Assembly (NCBI RefSeq): GCF_010233585.1
Contig: NZ_CP045997.1
Location: forward strand, 7,860,654-7,924,653
DNA length: 64,000 bases
Direction: 5' to 3'
From: Spirosoma endbachense
Lineage (GTDB): Bacteria; Bacteroidota; Bacteroidia; Cytophagales; Spirosomataceae
This document shows positions 18,989-28,069 of the stretch, piece by piece. The notes below the pieces were generated by a model. That model saw only the letters and a list, made by a program, of their open reading frames with translations, searched no databases and was not told the origin of the DNA. Every line of letters starts with the position of its first letter. Position 1 is the first letter of the stretch. The translations under genes and the position numbers were made by a program.

Positions 18989-20308
18989 ATGAAAAGAAAT
19001 TTTCTTGTTATCCTTTTTATAGCTGGGGCAATTTTAAGGTCCCCCTGTGAGGCACAAAATAAAGCGGTACCGGAACAATTCAAGTATAAGGTTGATCTGA
19101 AGAAAGAAGGTACCAGTGCCGAAAAAATCGCTGGACTGGATTCGCTTTTGCAGTCTTTAGTTAATCAACACAAGGTAAGCAGTGTGGTCGGCTTTATTGC
19201 CAAAGGTGGCAATGTGGTCTATAAAAAAGCATTTGGCTGGAAGGATATGGAGAATAAGGTTCCGGCTACTCCAGATGACTATTATATTTTATTCTCACAA
19301 ACAAAGGCAATAACCACCGTCGCTTTTATGACTCTTGTTGAGAAAGGATTGGTTAAGATTGACGATCCCGTTTCGACCTATTTTCCCGAAATTCCAGACA
19401 AAGTAATTACGGTTGTTCATGATGATGGAACATACGAAACCCGTCCCGTGGCTAAACCAATGACGTTTGCACACCTGATGTCTCATTCGTCGGGGTTGAA
19501 TGCCGGACTGGTTGGCAAGATGCGTCGATCCGAAATGCAGAAAAGAAACGCAGCAGCAACCGCAGGAACATCCCCACCAGTAGGCCCAGGGCAGCGGTCT
19601 GGTGGGGCAGGCAATGCCAGGTACCTTAAAGATGACATGATTGCTTTGGCTAAATATCCCCTGGGATTCGACCCCGGAAGTGAATACAGCTATCATGTCA
19701 GTACCAACATGCTGGCGTATATGGTTGAACTAATTTCGGGTAAGCCTTTGCGTCAGTACGTAAAAGAAACCGTACTGGAACCACTGGGAATGAACGATAC
19801 GGATTGGTATTATGAACCGGCCGCCTTGAGCCGTTTTGTTAAAGCCTACAATGCTGTCGATGGAAAACTGGAACCGGCAAGCAACATGTTTAGCGAGGGC
19901 ACCGTGAGCAAGGAGCAAACTTATGCAGAAGGCGCTCTGGGGCTGAATGGTCCGATTGACGATTACGCTAAATTTTGCCAGATGCTGTTGAACAGGGGAG
20001 AGTTTAACGGACACCGGATATTGAAACGGGAAACCATTGACGCCATGACGAAAGTGAATCGCTTGCCTGAGAGCAATGCGGGCGGCAAAGGCTTTCGGTT
20101 CGGGCTTGGATTTGAATTGTACAACGAGAATAAAAAACCGGTTCCTGAAGTTTCCAACACGGCCTTTGCCTGGGGTGGATTGTATGGTACAGCATACATT
20201 ATTGACCCGGAGAATAATCTAATCGCCCTGTACTACCTGAATATGCCCAAGCATGAGGATTCGTATCCGTTGTTCCTCAGCAAAGCGTATAAACTCTTCA
20301 GGAAATAA
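18989..20308 (+). CDS. Secreted serine hydrolase, class C beta-lactamase fold
   Basis: Exported serine hydrolase of 439 residues. I choose the ATG at 18989 since it begins a clean signal peptide (MKRNFLVILFIAG, cleavage near CEA-Q); an in-frame TTG 81 bases upstream would add a non-signal leader. The active-site SxxK is Ser103-Gln-Thr-Lys106 and Tyr235 in YHVSTN probably fills the YxN position. Family members include esterases, D-aminopeptidases and penicillin-binding-protein-like enzymes. In this setting between a sugar dehydrogenase and a sugar esterase-like gene, an esterase acting on acylated glycans is plausible, but a beta-lactam or peptide target cannot be excluded. Confidence 0.85.
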   Translation: MKRNFLVILFIAGAILRSPCEAQNKAVPEQFKYKVDLKKEGTSAEKIAGLDSLLQSLVNQHKVSSVVGFIAKGGNVVYKKAFGWKDMENKVPATPDDYYILFSQTKAITTVAFMTLVEKGLVKIDDPVSTYFPEIPDKVITVVHDDGTYETRPVAKPMTFAHLMSHSSGLNAGLVGKMRRSEMQKRNAAATAGTSPPVGPGQRSGGAGNARYLKDDMIALAKYPLGFDPGSEYSYHVSTNMLAYMVELISGKPLRQYVKETVLEPLGMNDTDWYYEPAALSRFVKAYNAVDGKLEPASNMFSEGTVSKEQTYAEGALGLNGPIDDYAKFCQMLLNRGEFNGHRILKRETIDAMTKVNRLPESNAGGKGFRFGLGFELYNENKKPVPEVSNTAFAWGGLYGTAYIIDPENNLIALYYLNMPKHEDSYPLFLSKAYKLFRK

Positions 20309-20374
20309 TTTCCGGTAATACGATCTTACTCTGGATTATAAAGCCAATCACAAGTTCAACGTGCTCACAACTAC

Positions 20375-21265
20375 ATGGTCAACCTCAAAAAAATGATTCG
20401 CTATACATACAATTTTGTTTTGATAGTGAGCCTGGTAACCGTTTTCGCGGCTAAGGCTCAGCACCCTCCTGAAATTAAACTATGGCCCAATGGTGCACCC
20501 GGCGCAAATCCGGCCGGTGGTAAAGAAGTCGTGCGGATTGACCCGGGAGGTGGAGAGCAAGTCGTGTCGAACGTGCATGAGCCTTCCATTACGCCTTATA
20601 TTCCCAAGCCGGGAAAAGCCACCGGTGTTGCTATTATTATGGCACCAGGGGGCGCTCACAAAGAGCTTTGGATGGACCATGAGGGGTATAATATAGCCCC
20701 GCTGTTGGCGGAAAAAGGCATAGCGGTATTCATTTTGAAATACCGCCTGGCACGGGATAAAAATTCAACGTACACGATCGAAGGACATTCCGTAAAAGAT
20801 ATGCAGAGAGCCGTCAGGTTAGTGAGAAGCCGGGCCGCAGAATGGAAAATCGATCCGGAAAAGATTGGCATTATGGGCTTTTCGGCCGGTGGGCAGGTTG
20901 CCGCACTAACCGATATACAAGCTGATAGTGGCGATGTTAAAGCCGCCGACCGTATAGAGACATATAGCAGCAAGCCAAATTTTCAAGTGTTAGTATATCC
21001 CGCCTGGGTTAATGATATCACGCTTTCTAAATCATCTTCACCGGCGTTTATAGTTGGTGGCTACCTGGATATGGAAAGCATTTCAACGGGCATGCCTAAA
21101 CTTTACCTAAAATTCAAAGAGGTTAAAGTTCCGGCGGAGTTGCATATCTACGCGGAGGTAGGACATGGTTTTGGTGTCAGTAAAGGAGATAAAGGGCCCC
21201 ATACAAAGTGGCTGGAACCCCTGACTGCCTGGCTATTTGATGTCAATAAAGTTAGCAGCAATTAA
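20375..21265 (+). CDS. Secreted alpha/beta-hydrolase esterase (acetylxylan-esterase-like)
   Basis: Alpha/beta-hydrolase fold protein of 296 residues with a signal peptide (ends FAAKAQ). A second ATG at 20393 would give an equally good signal peptide. The nucleophile elbow is GFSAGG with Ser170, and the C-terminus has the catalytic His in EVGHGFG. MAPGGAHKELWMDHEGYNIA matches the oxyanion region of bacterial xylan/mannan acetyl esterases of the BD-FAE/COG0657 type. It follows the serine hydrolase in the same direction. Removal of acetyl groups from hemicellulose is the likely role. Confidence 0.82.
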   Translation: MVNLKKMIRYTYNFVLIVSLVTVFAAKAQHPPEIKLWPNGAPGANPAGGKEVVRIDPGGGEQVVSNVHEPSITPYIPKPGKATGVAIIMAPGGAHKELWMDHEGYNIAPLLAEKGIAVFILKYRLARDKNSTYTIEGHSVKDMQRAVRLVRSRAAEWKIDPEKIGIMGFSAGGQVAALTDIQADSGDVKAADRIETYSSKPNFQVLVYPAWVNDITLSKSSSPAFIVGGYLDMESISTGMPKLYLKFKEVKVPAELHIYAEVGHGFGVSKGDKGPHTKWLEPLTAWLFDVNKVSSN

Positions 21266-21351
21266 TGAAGGCATCAGGTGTTGTCGCACTATAGATGATA
21301 CGCCATTTTTTTCGGGAGTCTTATAAAACAAGTTTAGGTTTCAGCACAATC

Positions 21352-21882
21352 ATGAAAAGACGTGGAGTAATCAAACACCTAACCTTGGCTACAGGAGCCT
21401 TCTTCATCACACCTTCCTGGGCTAGCAGATGGTCCAAAGCATCGGCTGTGTCTGAACCCGGTTTTCTGTCGGTTGCTGAAAGGGACTTGCTGGCAGAAGT
21501 TGTCGATACCATCATTCCCGTAACCAATTCGCCCGGCGAATCCACGCCGGGCGCTAAAGACCTTGGTGTTCACTTATTCGTTGAGCGAATGCTGGCTGAT
21601 TGTTACGAAAAACCCACCCAGCAGAAAGTGATAAACGGCTTAAAGGCGGTATCGACTATGAGTACCGAAAGCTATGTAAAGCCCTTTGAGCAGGCCAGCA
21701 CAACCCAGCGATTAGCGGTATTGACCAGAATGGCCAATAGCACCGATACCAATCAGCAAGAATTCCTGGCCTTAATGAAATCCCTTACGATTCAGGGTTA
21801 TACAACGTCGGAATATGTCATGACCAACTTTTACCACTACGTTATGGCGCCCGGTCACTATTACGGTTGCATACCGGCGTAA
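21352..21882 (+). CDS. Gluconate 2-dehydrogenase subunit 3-like Tat protein
   Basis: Small subunit partner of FAD-dependent sugar dehydrogenases, 176 residues when started at the ATG at 21352. That start gives a twin-arginine leader (MKRRGVIKHLTLATG); an upstream ATG at 21295 would bury it behind 19 residues. The body has FLSVAERDLLAEVVDTIIP and a C-terminal HYVMAPGHYYG segment typical of the family. The large GMC subunit begins 78 bases downstream and has no signal peptide, so this protein probably carries it through the Tat pathway as a hitchhiker carrier, as established for FAD glucose dehydrogenase gamma subunits. Confidence 0.9.
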   Translation: MKRRGVIKHLTLATGAFFITPSWASRWSKASAVSEPGFLSVAERDLLAEVVDTIIPVTNSPGESTPGAKDLGVHLFVERMLADCYEKPTQQKVINGLKAVSTMSTESYVKPFEQASTTQRLAVLTRMANSTDTNQQEFLALMKSLTIQGYTTSEYVMTNFYHYVMAPGHYYGCIPA

Positions 21883-21960
21883 GCACTGCCCCAAAAAACA
21901 AAGAGTAATAACCGATAGAACAGTCTTGGCGGTAAATCGCCTTCCCCTTTTACAAAACTA

Positions 21961-23670
21961 ATGGCTAACTTAACCATAGACGCCGTAAAGGCAATGACGT
22001 TCGATGCCATCGTTATCGGGTCGGGAATCAGTGGAGGATGGGCAGCGAAGGAGCTTTGCCAAAAAGGCCTGAAAACGCTGGTACTCGAACGAGGTCGCGA
22101 TGTAAAGCATGGGACGGACTACCCCACCGCTAACCTGAACCCTTGGGACTTTCCGCACCGAGGGCAGTTGCCGCTGGATATTCGGGCCGAATACGGCAAA
22201 AGCCGCTCCTTTATGCGAGAAGAAACGCTTCAATGGGCCATAAAAGAGGGCGAACAACCGTACGTAGAAGAAAAGCCGTTCACATGGACACGCGGCTATC
22301 ACGTCGGTGGCAAATCGTTGCTGTGGGCCCGGCAAACCCAGCGCTGGAGTGACTTCGATTTCGAGGGGCCAGCCCGTGATGGTTTTGCCGTCGACTGGCC
22401 GATTCGGTACACTGACATTGCTCCCTGGTATAGTTACGTGGAGAAATTTGCTGGCATATCCGGTAACAAGGATGGCTTGCCCCAGCTACCCGATGGTGAA
22501 TTTCTGCCGCCTATTCAATTGAATTGTGTCGAAACCCATTTGAAAGAGGTATTGGCGAAAAATTACCAAGACCGACATGTGGTTCAGGGGCGATGCGCTC
22601 ACCTGACCAAGCCACAACCGATTCACTACCAGCAGGGACGGGCGCAGTGCATGCACCGAACGCTCTGTGTGCGTGGCTGCCCGTTGGGTGGGTATTTCAG
22701 CAGCAATGCATCGACACTCCCCTGGGCGGAGAATACGGGTAACATGACATTACGTCCCCATTCGGTAGTGCACTCGATTATTTACGATGAAAAAAGGCCA
22801 GGTCGGGCTTCGGGCGTTCGGGTAGTGGATGGCCACACAAAGCAGATGATGGAGTTCTATGCCAAAATCATTTTTGTGAATAGTTCGGCACTAAGCAGTA
22901 ACCTCATTCTCTTAAACTCGATCTCCAGTCGTTTTCCGAATGGATTGGGTAACGATAGCGGCTTGCTGGGTAAGTACATTGCCTGGCATAATTACCGGGG
23001 ACGCGTATCGGCGCAAGTTGAAGGCTTTCTGGATAAAACCACGGATGGCAAAAACCCGAGCAATGGGTATATGCCTCGATTTCGGAATCTCCATAAGCAG
23101 GAGACCGACTTTTTACGGGGCTATGCCGCTGGTGTCGGGGGTGGTCGAGGAAGCATTCAGAATCGCGACGGCCTGGGAGCCGACTTAAAAGCAAGCCTGC
23201 TTACTCCACAGCCAGGTCCCTGGAATGTCAGTTCCTGGATGATGGGCGAAACCGTTCCGATTGAAAAGAATCACGTTCGTCTTGATACGTTACAGAAAGA
23301 CCCTTATGGAATTCCACTTCTGGTCACGTCGGCCGACTGGACCGAGAATGACGATAAAATGGTGAACGATTACATGGAGCAACTCACTGAGATGTTTACT
23401 CTGGCGGGTTTTAAAAACATTAAAGCGGCTGACTCACACTCGGCGCCCGGCTCCGACATTCACGAAATGGGCGGTGTTCGGATGGGAAGAGATCCCAAAA
23501 CATCGCTACTCAACAAATGGAATCAACTGCACCACTGTAAAAATGTGTTTGTAACCGATGGTGCCTGCATGACCTCGACGGCCACGCAAAACCCATCGCT
23601 GACTTACATGGCACTCACGGCCAGAGCGGCCAATTTTGCTGTAAATGAATTAAAAAAGAAAAACCTGTAA
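21961..23670 (+). CDS. GMC oxidoreductase, sugar dehydrogenase large subunit with 3Fe-4S motif
   Basis: FAD-dependent dehydrogenase of 569 residues. It has the FAD-binding GSGISGG at residues 20-26, an LERGRD segment, and a C-terminal catalytic block HEMGGVRMG followed by NPSLTYMALTARAA. Three cysteines, Cys230, Cys236 and Cys240, have the C-x5-C-x3-C spacing that holds the 3Fe-4S cluster in direct-electron-transfer FAD glucose dehydrogenase. No signal peptide is present; export with the Tat partner upstream is likely. Known relatives oxidise glucose C1, glucosides at C3, or fructose at C5, so regiochemistry is open. The next gene starts 2 bases after the stop, so the two are tightly coupled. 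Confidence 0.9.
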   Translation: MANLTIDAVKAMTFDAIVIGSGISGGWAAKELCQKGLKTLVLERGRDVKHGTDYPTANLNPWDFPHRGQLPLDIRAEYGKSRSFMREETLQWAIKEGEQPYVEEKPFTWTRGYHVGGKSLLWARQTQRWSDFDFEGPARDGFAVDWPIRYTDIAPWYSYVEKFAGISGNKDGLPQLPDGEFLPPIQLNCVETHLKEVLAKNYQDRHVVQGRCAHLTKPQPIHYQQGRAQCMHRTLCVRGCPLGGYFSSNASTLPWAENTGNMTLRPHSVVHSIIYDEKRPGRASGVRVVDGHTKQMMEFYAKIIFVNSSALSSNLILLNSISSRFPNGLGNDSGLLGKYIAWHNYRGRVSAQVEGFLDKTTDGKNPSNGYMPRFRNLHKQETDFLRGYAAGVGGGRGSIQNRDGLGADLKASLLTPQPGPWNVSSWMMGETVPIEKNHVRLDTLQKDPYGIPLLVTSADWTENDDKMVNDYMEQLTEMFTLAGFKNIKAADSHSAPGSDIHEMGGVRMGRDPKTSLLNKWNQLHHCKNVFVTDGACMTSTATQNPSLTYMALTARAANFAVNELKKKNL

Positions 23671-23672
23671 CC

Positions 23673-24533
23673 ATGAAAAAAATCCTTTTCCCGGTGTGTT
23701 TGGCCGTGTTATTCGTACTCGGTGGAGCCGACAGCTTTGCCCAGAAAGGCAAACTTTATACATTCCCAATTGGTGTTGAGTCGTACACCTATCGAGCTAG
23801 CTTTCCGAAGAGCGTGATTGCTACGCTGGATACGATCAAAGCACTGGGCATTACCGATATGGAAGGCGGAGCACCCAGAGGGATGACCGAAGACGAATTT
23901 AAAAAGTTGTGCGACGAACGGGGCATTACAATTTCGGCTACTGGTTCGGGTTACGAGCAGATTGTAAAAGACCCAGAAGCAACAGTTAAAAAAGCGAAAG
24001 CGTTGGGTGCATCTTTTGTGATGGTTTCCTGGATTCCTCATCAAAAGGCCCATTTCAACCTCGATAATACCAAGAAAGCCGTTGAGGATTTCAACCGGGT
24101 GGGCAAGGTTCTAAAAGAAAATGGTCTCACATTCTGCTACCACAACCACGGTTACGAATTTCATCCTTACGAAGATGGCACACTGTATGATTATATCGTC
24201 AAGAATACCAACCCCGAATACGTCTCGTTCGAAATGGATATTTTGTGGGCACAACATGGGGGAGCTGACCCGGTAGCCTTGTTGAAAAAATATGGAAGCC
24301 GCTACAAGCTAATGCACCTGAAAGATCTAAAAAAAGGCATCAAAGGTGACTTAACGGGTGGCACCCCCCCCGAAAATGACGTCACCCTAGGTGAAGGTCA
24401 GATAAACATTCCTGAAATTTTACGGCTGGCTAAAAAGGCGGGCGTCAAACATTATTACATTGAAGATGAGAGCAATCATGAGTACGAACAAATGCCCAAA
24501 AGCATTGCGTATCTGAAAAGCTTGAAGGAGTAA
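23673..24533 (+). CDS. Secreted sugar isomerase/epimerase-family TIM barrel
   Basis: Protein of 286 residues with a signal peptide (cleavage near SFAQ) and an AP endonuclease 2/xylose isomerase-like TIM barrel. Metal-ligand-type segments are visible: FCYHNHGYEF, FEMDILWAQHGG, MHLKDLKKG and YYIEDESNH. Its ATG lies 2 bases after the GMC gene, implying translation coupling. Exported members of this family next to GMC/gluconate-dehydrogenase pairs are candidates for acting on 3-keto-glycosides (lyase or epimerase); that is inference from neighbourhood. It is not a sugar-phosphate enzyme in practice if it is periplasmic, despite the usual family name. Confidence 0.87.
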   Translation: MKKILFPVCLAVLFVLGGADSFAQKGKLYTFPIGVESYTYRASFPKSVIATLDTIKALGITDMEGGAPRGMTEDEFKKLCDERGITISATGSGYEQIVKDPEATVKKAKALGASFVMVSWIPHQKAHFNLDNTKKAVEDFNRVGKVLKENGLTFCYHNHGYEFHPYEDGTLYDYIVKNTNPEYVSFEMDILWAQHGGADPVALLKKYGSRYKLMHLKDLKKGIKGDLTGGTPPENDVTLGEGQINIPEILRLAKKAGVKHYYIEDESNHEYEQMPKSIAYLKSLKE

Positions 24534-24937
24534 CCAGTAGTATCGGTTATTAGTAATCAATACTACTGGTGCTCCTGCTCAATCACCAATTGGCCGCTTT
24601 CTAGAGAAGGTTTTGTTCGATTGCTTTACTGGAGGACGAGTGAATCTGGTAAATCAAATCGCTCAACTTTCCTTTATCAGGGACTATCCTCGCTCGATGG
24701 AAAATTACATCGGCATGAATGCCAAGGTTTATCAGGAAGTAGCTGCCATACACGTTGCACTCTTCAAGCGTTGACGCTTTTCATGGTTAAAGTTTTATCC
24801 CTGTGCTACCCTAGTACTTGTTGGTAGCCTGCTACCTGTGACTGTGGTGCCTATTCCCTAGTAAGTGCTCACGGCAGTTCTGAACGAGAGCTTGCCCTTG
24901 ACCAATAAAAAGATCATTAAATTAACCTGCTCTGCCC
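24534..24937. other. Gene-free gap with a stem-loop
   Basis: A gap of 404 bases. A perfect 10-bp stem (24534-24543 with 24560-24569) starts directly after the TIM-barrel stop codon and may end that transcription unit, but no T-run follows. The remaining bases have only short unconvincing frames (a 68-codon frame begins with TTG at 24621 and looks random). A promoter for the following epimerase gene is likely here, but I could not pick a clear element. Confidence 0.45.
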
Positions 24938-26326
24938 ATGAAGAACCGGTTTACAAAAAGCTTAGTCATACTCGTTTGTCTTTCATCAGCGCTGATCCTC
25001 AATCGAGCACTTCCGGCTTCAGCCCAGCATAAGACGGATGACCGAAAGCGCATTGCTGATGAAATGGAAAAATCAATCCGTACTGAAATGCTCAACAAAT
25101 GGTATCCCCAGGCTGTCGACAAGGAGTTTGGCGGCTTCCTAAGCACCTTCACTTACGATTTTAAACCGACAGGTCCACAGGACAAAATGATTGTGACTCA
25201 GGCCCGCCATACCTGGACAACCGCTAAAGCCGCCGAGCGTTACCCGACCCTTTCCTATTACAAAGAAAGCGCCCGGCATGGCTTTCTGTTCCTGCGCGAT
25301 GTGATGTGGGACAAGCAATACGGTGGTTTCTACACGCTGGTCGACCGGCAGGGTAACGTAAAAAGCGACGGAAAAGAGGCTTACGGAAATGCCTTTGCGC
25401 TTTATGCACTGAGCGCTTATTACCACATGTCGCACGATACAGCCGCGCTTAATCTGGCCAAAAAGTCGTTCGGTTGGCTGGAGCAGCATAGTCATGATCC
25501 GGTCCACAAGGGTTATTTCCAAAATCTGCGCCGGGATGGTACGCCCATTCAACGCGATGCGTCCGTGCCATCCACTGCCTCTACCGGTTACAAAGATCAG
25601 AACAGTTCGATTCACCTGCTGGAAGCCCTGACCGAACTCTACGCCATATGGCCCGACCAACTGGTGGGTGAACGTCTGGAGGAAATGCTGCGGCTGGTGC
25701 GCGATGTCATAACAACCCCCAAAGGAAATCTTGTCTTGTTTTTTCAGCCTGACTGGACACCCGTTTCATTCCGGGATTCATCGGAAACGGTTGTGTTGAA
25801 GCATCGAAACCTGGACCATGTTTCGTTCGGCCATGATGTTGAAACGGCTTATCTGATGCTGGAAGCATCTCAGGCACTGGGCCTGAAAAACGACACACAA
25901 ACCTTACAAGTTGGTAAACGAATGGTGGATCATGCGTTAGCCAATGGCTGGGATAAAAACGTAGGTGGCTTCTACGACCAGGGTTATTATTTCACCAATA
26001 AACCGGGCATGACTATTATTAAGGAAAGCAAAAACTGGTGGTCCCAGTCCGAAGGGCTAAACACGCTTCTGCTCATGGCTGATAAATTCCCCAACGACCC
26101 CCAGCAATACTTCAATCAGTACAAGCTACTATGGAATTACTGCCAGACGTATCTTATTGATCATCAGTATGGCGAATGGTATGAAGAAGGACTTGATAAT
26201 GATCCCCAACGAAAAAAGGGCTTAAAAGGCCACATTTGGAAAGCCGCTTACCACTCTTACCGGGCCTTGTCGACTTGCGTCGATGAATCAACGAATAAAC
26301 ATGCGGTCCATCTGACTCATAAGTGA
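24938..26326 (+). CDS. Exported AGE-family 2-epimerase (cellobiose/mannobiose-type)
   Basis: Alpha/alpha-barrel epimerase of 462 residues in the N-acylglucosamine 2-epimerase family, with a signal peptide (to about residue 30, PASAQ). His299 and Glu302 in GHDVETAYLM and Trp434 and His439 in KGHIWKAAYHSYRA have the same spacings as the catalytic residues of cellobiose 2-epimerase (H259/E262, W385/H390 in the Rhodothermus enzyme). RHTWTTAKAAERYP matches the other conserved barrel stretch. In mannan pathways of Bacteroidota such an enzyme converts mannobiose to mannosyl-glucose, which fits the neighbouring mannanases. The signal peptide is unusual, because known pathway enzymes work in the cytoplasm. 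Confidence 0.85.
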   Translation: MKNRFTKSLVILVCLSSALILNRALPASAQHKTDDRKRIADEMEKSIRTEMLNKWYPQAVDKEFGGFLSTFTYDFKPTGPQDKMIVTQARHTWTTAKAAERYPTLSYYKESARHGFLFLRDVMWDKQYGGFYTLVDRQGNVKSDGKEAYGNAFALYALSAYYHMSHDTAALNLAKKSFGWLEQHSHDPVHKGYFQNLRRDGTPIQRDASVPSTASTGYKDQNSSIHLLEALTELYAIWPDQLVGERLEEMLRLVRDVITTPKGNLVLFFQPDWTPVSFRDSSETVVLKHRNLDHVSFGHDVETAYLMLEASQALGLKNDTQTLQVGKRMVDHALANGWDKNVGGFYDQGYYFTNKPGMTIIKESKNWWSQSEGLNTLLLMADKFPNDPQQYFNQYKLLWNYCQTYLIDHQYGEWYEEGLDNDPQRKKGLKGHIWKAAYHSYRALSTCVDESTNKHAVHLTHK

Positions 26327-26592
26327 TTGAAGTAATCACCCTCAGGTTTGGGCCAATTAACTAGTCAAAAGTGAGTTTAAAAAAAATCGCATAGGCAGTA
26401 GTCGTCGACAAGCAGCCAGTCACTGGGCGAGGTCCGCAAACTCAGCGGCCGTTTTCCCCAGGCTACTCGGCGGTTAAAAGTGCAAACGCTCCTTCGTGCC
26501 AGCCTTATAGTATTCCATAACGCCGTTCGCTTTTTCCAATTAAAGGCGCGCAAATTCAACTGACCGAACTCACTAACCAATTTCCGAATTAC

Positions 26593-27750
26593 ATGAAAAC
26601 GTCAAGGAATATCAGCCCTTTCCTTCTTTCAGGGGCAATACTGATTTCAATGGGGGCTGTGGCTCAGATGCCCGCCCGGACGCTAATGCCCAACGATACC
26701 TTACAATCGCCTAAGGTACTTGCCGATAAGCGGGTGATGATACAGATTTATGCCCCTAAAGCAGAGGAAGTAAGTGTAGGAGGTGATTTTCCAGTAGGTA
26801 ACCAACCGCTTAAGTTGGCTAAGAACGACTTGGGTGTCTGGTCCATAATACTCGGTCCCTTGAGACCCGATTACTACACGTACATTTTGTCTCTCGATGG
26901 CGTGCGAACCATCGACCCTAAAAATCCGATAATTAAGCAGGGAACTGGCAGTTTAGAAAACATAATGGCTTTACCGGGTCCGGAAACGGCTTTTGAGGAT
27001 AATAGGGCGGTACCCCATGGCGAAGTGCGAGAAGTCTGGTACCCGTCAGCCACCCTGGGTATGCAACGCCGGATGCACGTCTACACCCCGCCGGGTTACG
27101 AAAAGGGAACGGGTAAATATCCGGTCTTTTATTTGCTGCACGGTGCCGGGGATGAGGATTCAGGGTGGAACACAGTCGGACGGGCTGGTTTTATATTGGA
27201 TAATTTACTGGCCGCCGGAAAGGCCAAACCTATGATTGTCGTCATGCCCAATGGGAGTATGCCACGGCCTTCCCAGACGGGTACGCCTACTGCACAACCA
27301 ATGAACCGGGCGAGAGATCTGTTTGCGAACGAACTGCTCAAAGACATCATGCCTACGGTAGAAAAAATATACCGAACCCTGCCTACGCCCGAAAGCCGAG
27401 CCATCGCGGGTCTTTCAATGGGTGGATTTCAAACCCTGGATGTAACGCTGAGTCATCCGGAATTATTTACCTACGTTGGCATATTTAGTTCTGGTTTTTT
27501 TGGTGCTTCCGCCGAGGAGGCTGAAACAAAATACGCCAATGTATTGAACGACCCTTCCTTTAATAAGGGGAAAAAACTATTCTGGATAAGTATTGGTAAG
27601 GATGACTTTGTAATGGAGTCCAACAGAAAAACGCTGGCTTTACTCGATAAGCACCAGATCAAGTACCAGTATAAAGAAACCACAGGAGGACATACGTGGG
27701 TTAACTGGCGGCAATACCTCAATGAATACGCCCCTTTATTGTTCAAATAA
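26593..27750 (+). CDS. Secreted CE1-like esterase with N-terminal CBM48-like domain
   Basis: Protein of 385 residues: signal peptide (about 1-25), an E-set/CBM48-like immunoglobulin domain (about 40-125; FPVGNQPLKL, YTYILSLDG), then an esterase D/feruloyl-esterase-type catalytic domain (about 140-385). The nucleophile elbow is GLSMGGFQ with Ser275; FYLLHGAGDEDSGW is the oxyanion region and GGHTWVNWR holds the catalytic His. The architecture matches carbohydrate esterase family 1 enzymes of hemicellulose loci that take acetyl or feruloyl groups off sugars. A 266-base gap precedes it. The exact acyl group is not readable. Confidence 0.87.
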   Translation: MKTSRNISPFLLSGAILISMGAVAQMPARTLMPNDTLQSPKVLADKRVMIQIYAPKAEEVSVGGDFPVGNQPLKLAKNDLGVWSIILGPLRPDYYTYILSLDGVRTIDPKNPIIKQGTGSLENIMALPGPETAFEDNRAVPHGEVREVWYPSATLGMQRRMHVYTPPGYEKGTGKYPVFYLLHGAGDEDSGWNTVGRAGFILDNLLAAGKAKPMIVVMPNGSMPRPSQTGTPTAQPMNRARDLFANELLKDIMPTVEKIYRTLPTPESRAIAGLSMGGFQTLDVTLSHPELFTYVGIFSSGFFGASAEEAETKYANVLNDPSFNKGKKLFWISIGKDDFVMESNRKTLALLDKHQIKYQYKETTGGHTWVNWRQYLNEYAPLLFK

Positions 27751-28069
27751 TAACTGTTCATCACTGCTAGGACAAAGTACACAATCTCACCGAAACGAAG
27801 ATTATGCGCTTAAGTCAAACGCCGGAAGTCATCACGCGCAACGGACTGTATATTCTTGAATTAAAGGCCGAAAAAAGCCCTGAATTTTTGGCAAATTCGT
27901 CAAGGTTTAATCTAACCTGATCATAAGGGCACCGGATGTAGCTGATGAAAGCGGCCAAATAGTATTGTTACTTCGTAGTAATCATGAATTAAACAAGCAC
28001 GCTTTGCTGTGTAAATGAAGGATGCTTATTCAGTCTAACGTTAGCTCACTCAATATCACCCCTCAATCC
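27751..28069. other. Gap with one short possible coding frame
   Basis: A gap of 319 bases before the alpha-galactosidase. An ATG at 27804 opens a 38-codon frame to 27920 (MRLSQTPEVITRNGLY at the start); it might be a short peptide or a relic, with nothing recognisable in it. No convincing terminator or promoter stands out. Confidence 0.3.

Noticed and set aside
24621..24827. 68-codon frame in the gap before the epimerase
   Set aside because: TTG start and no recognisable content.
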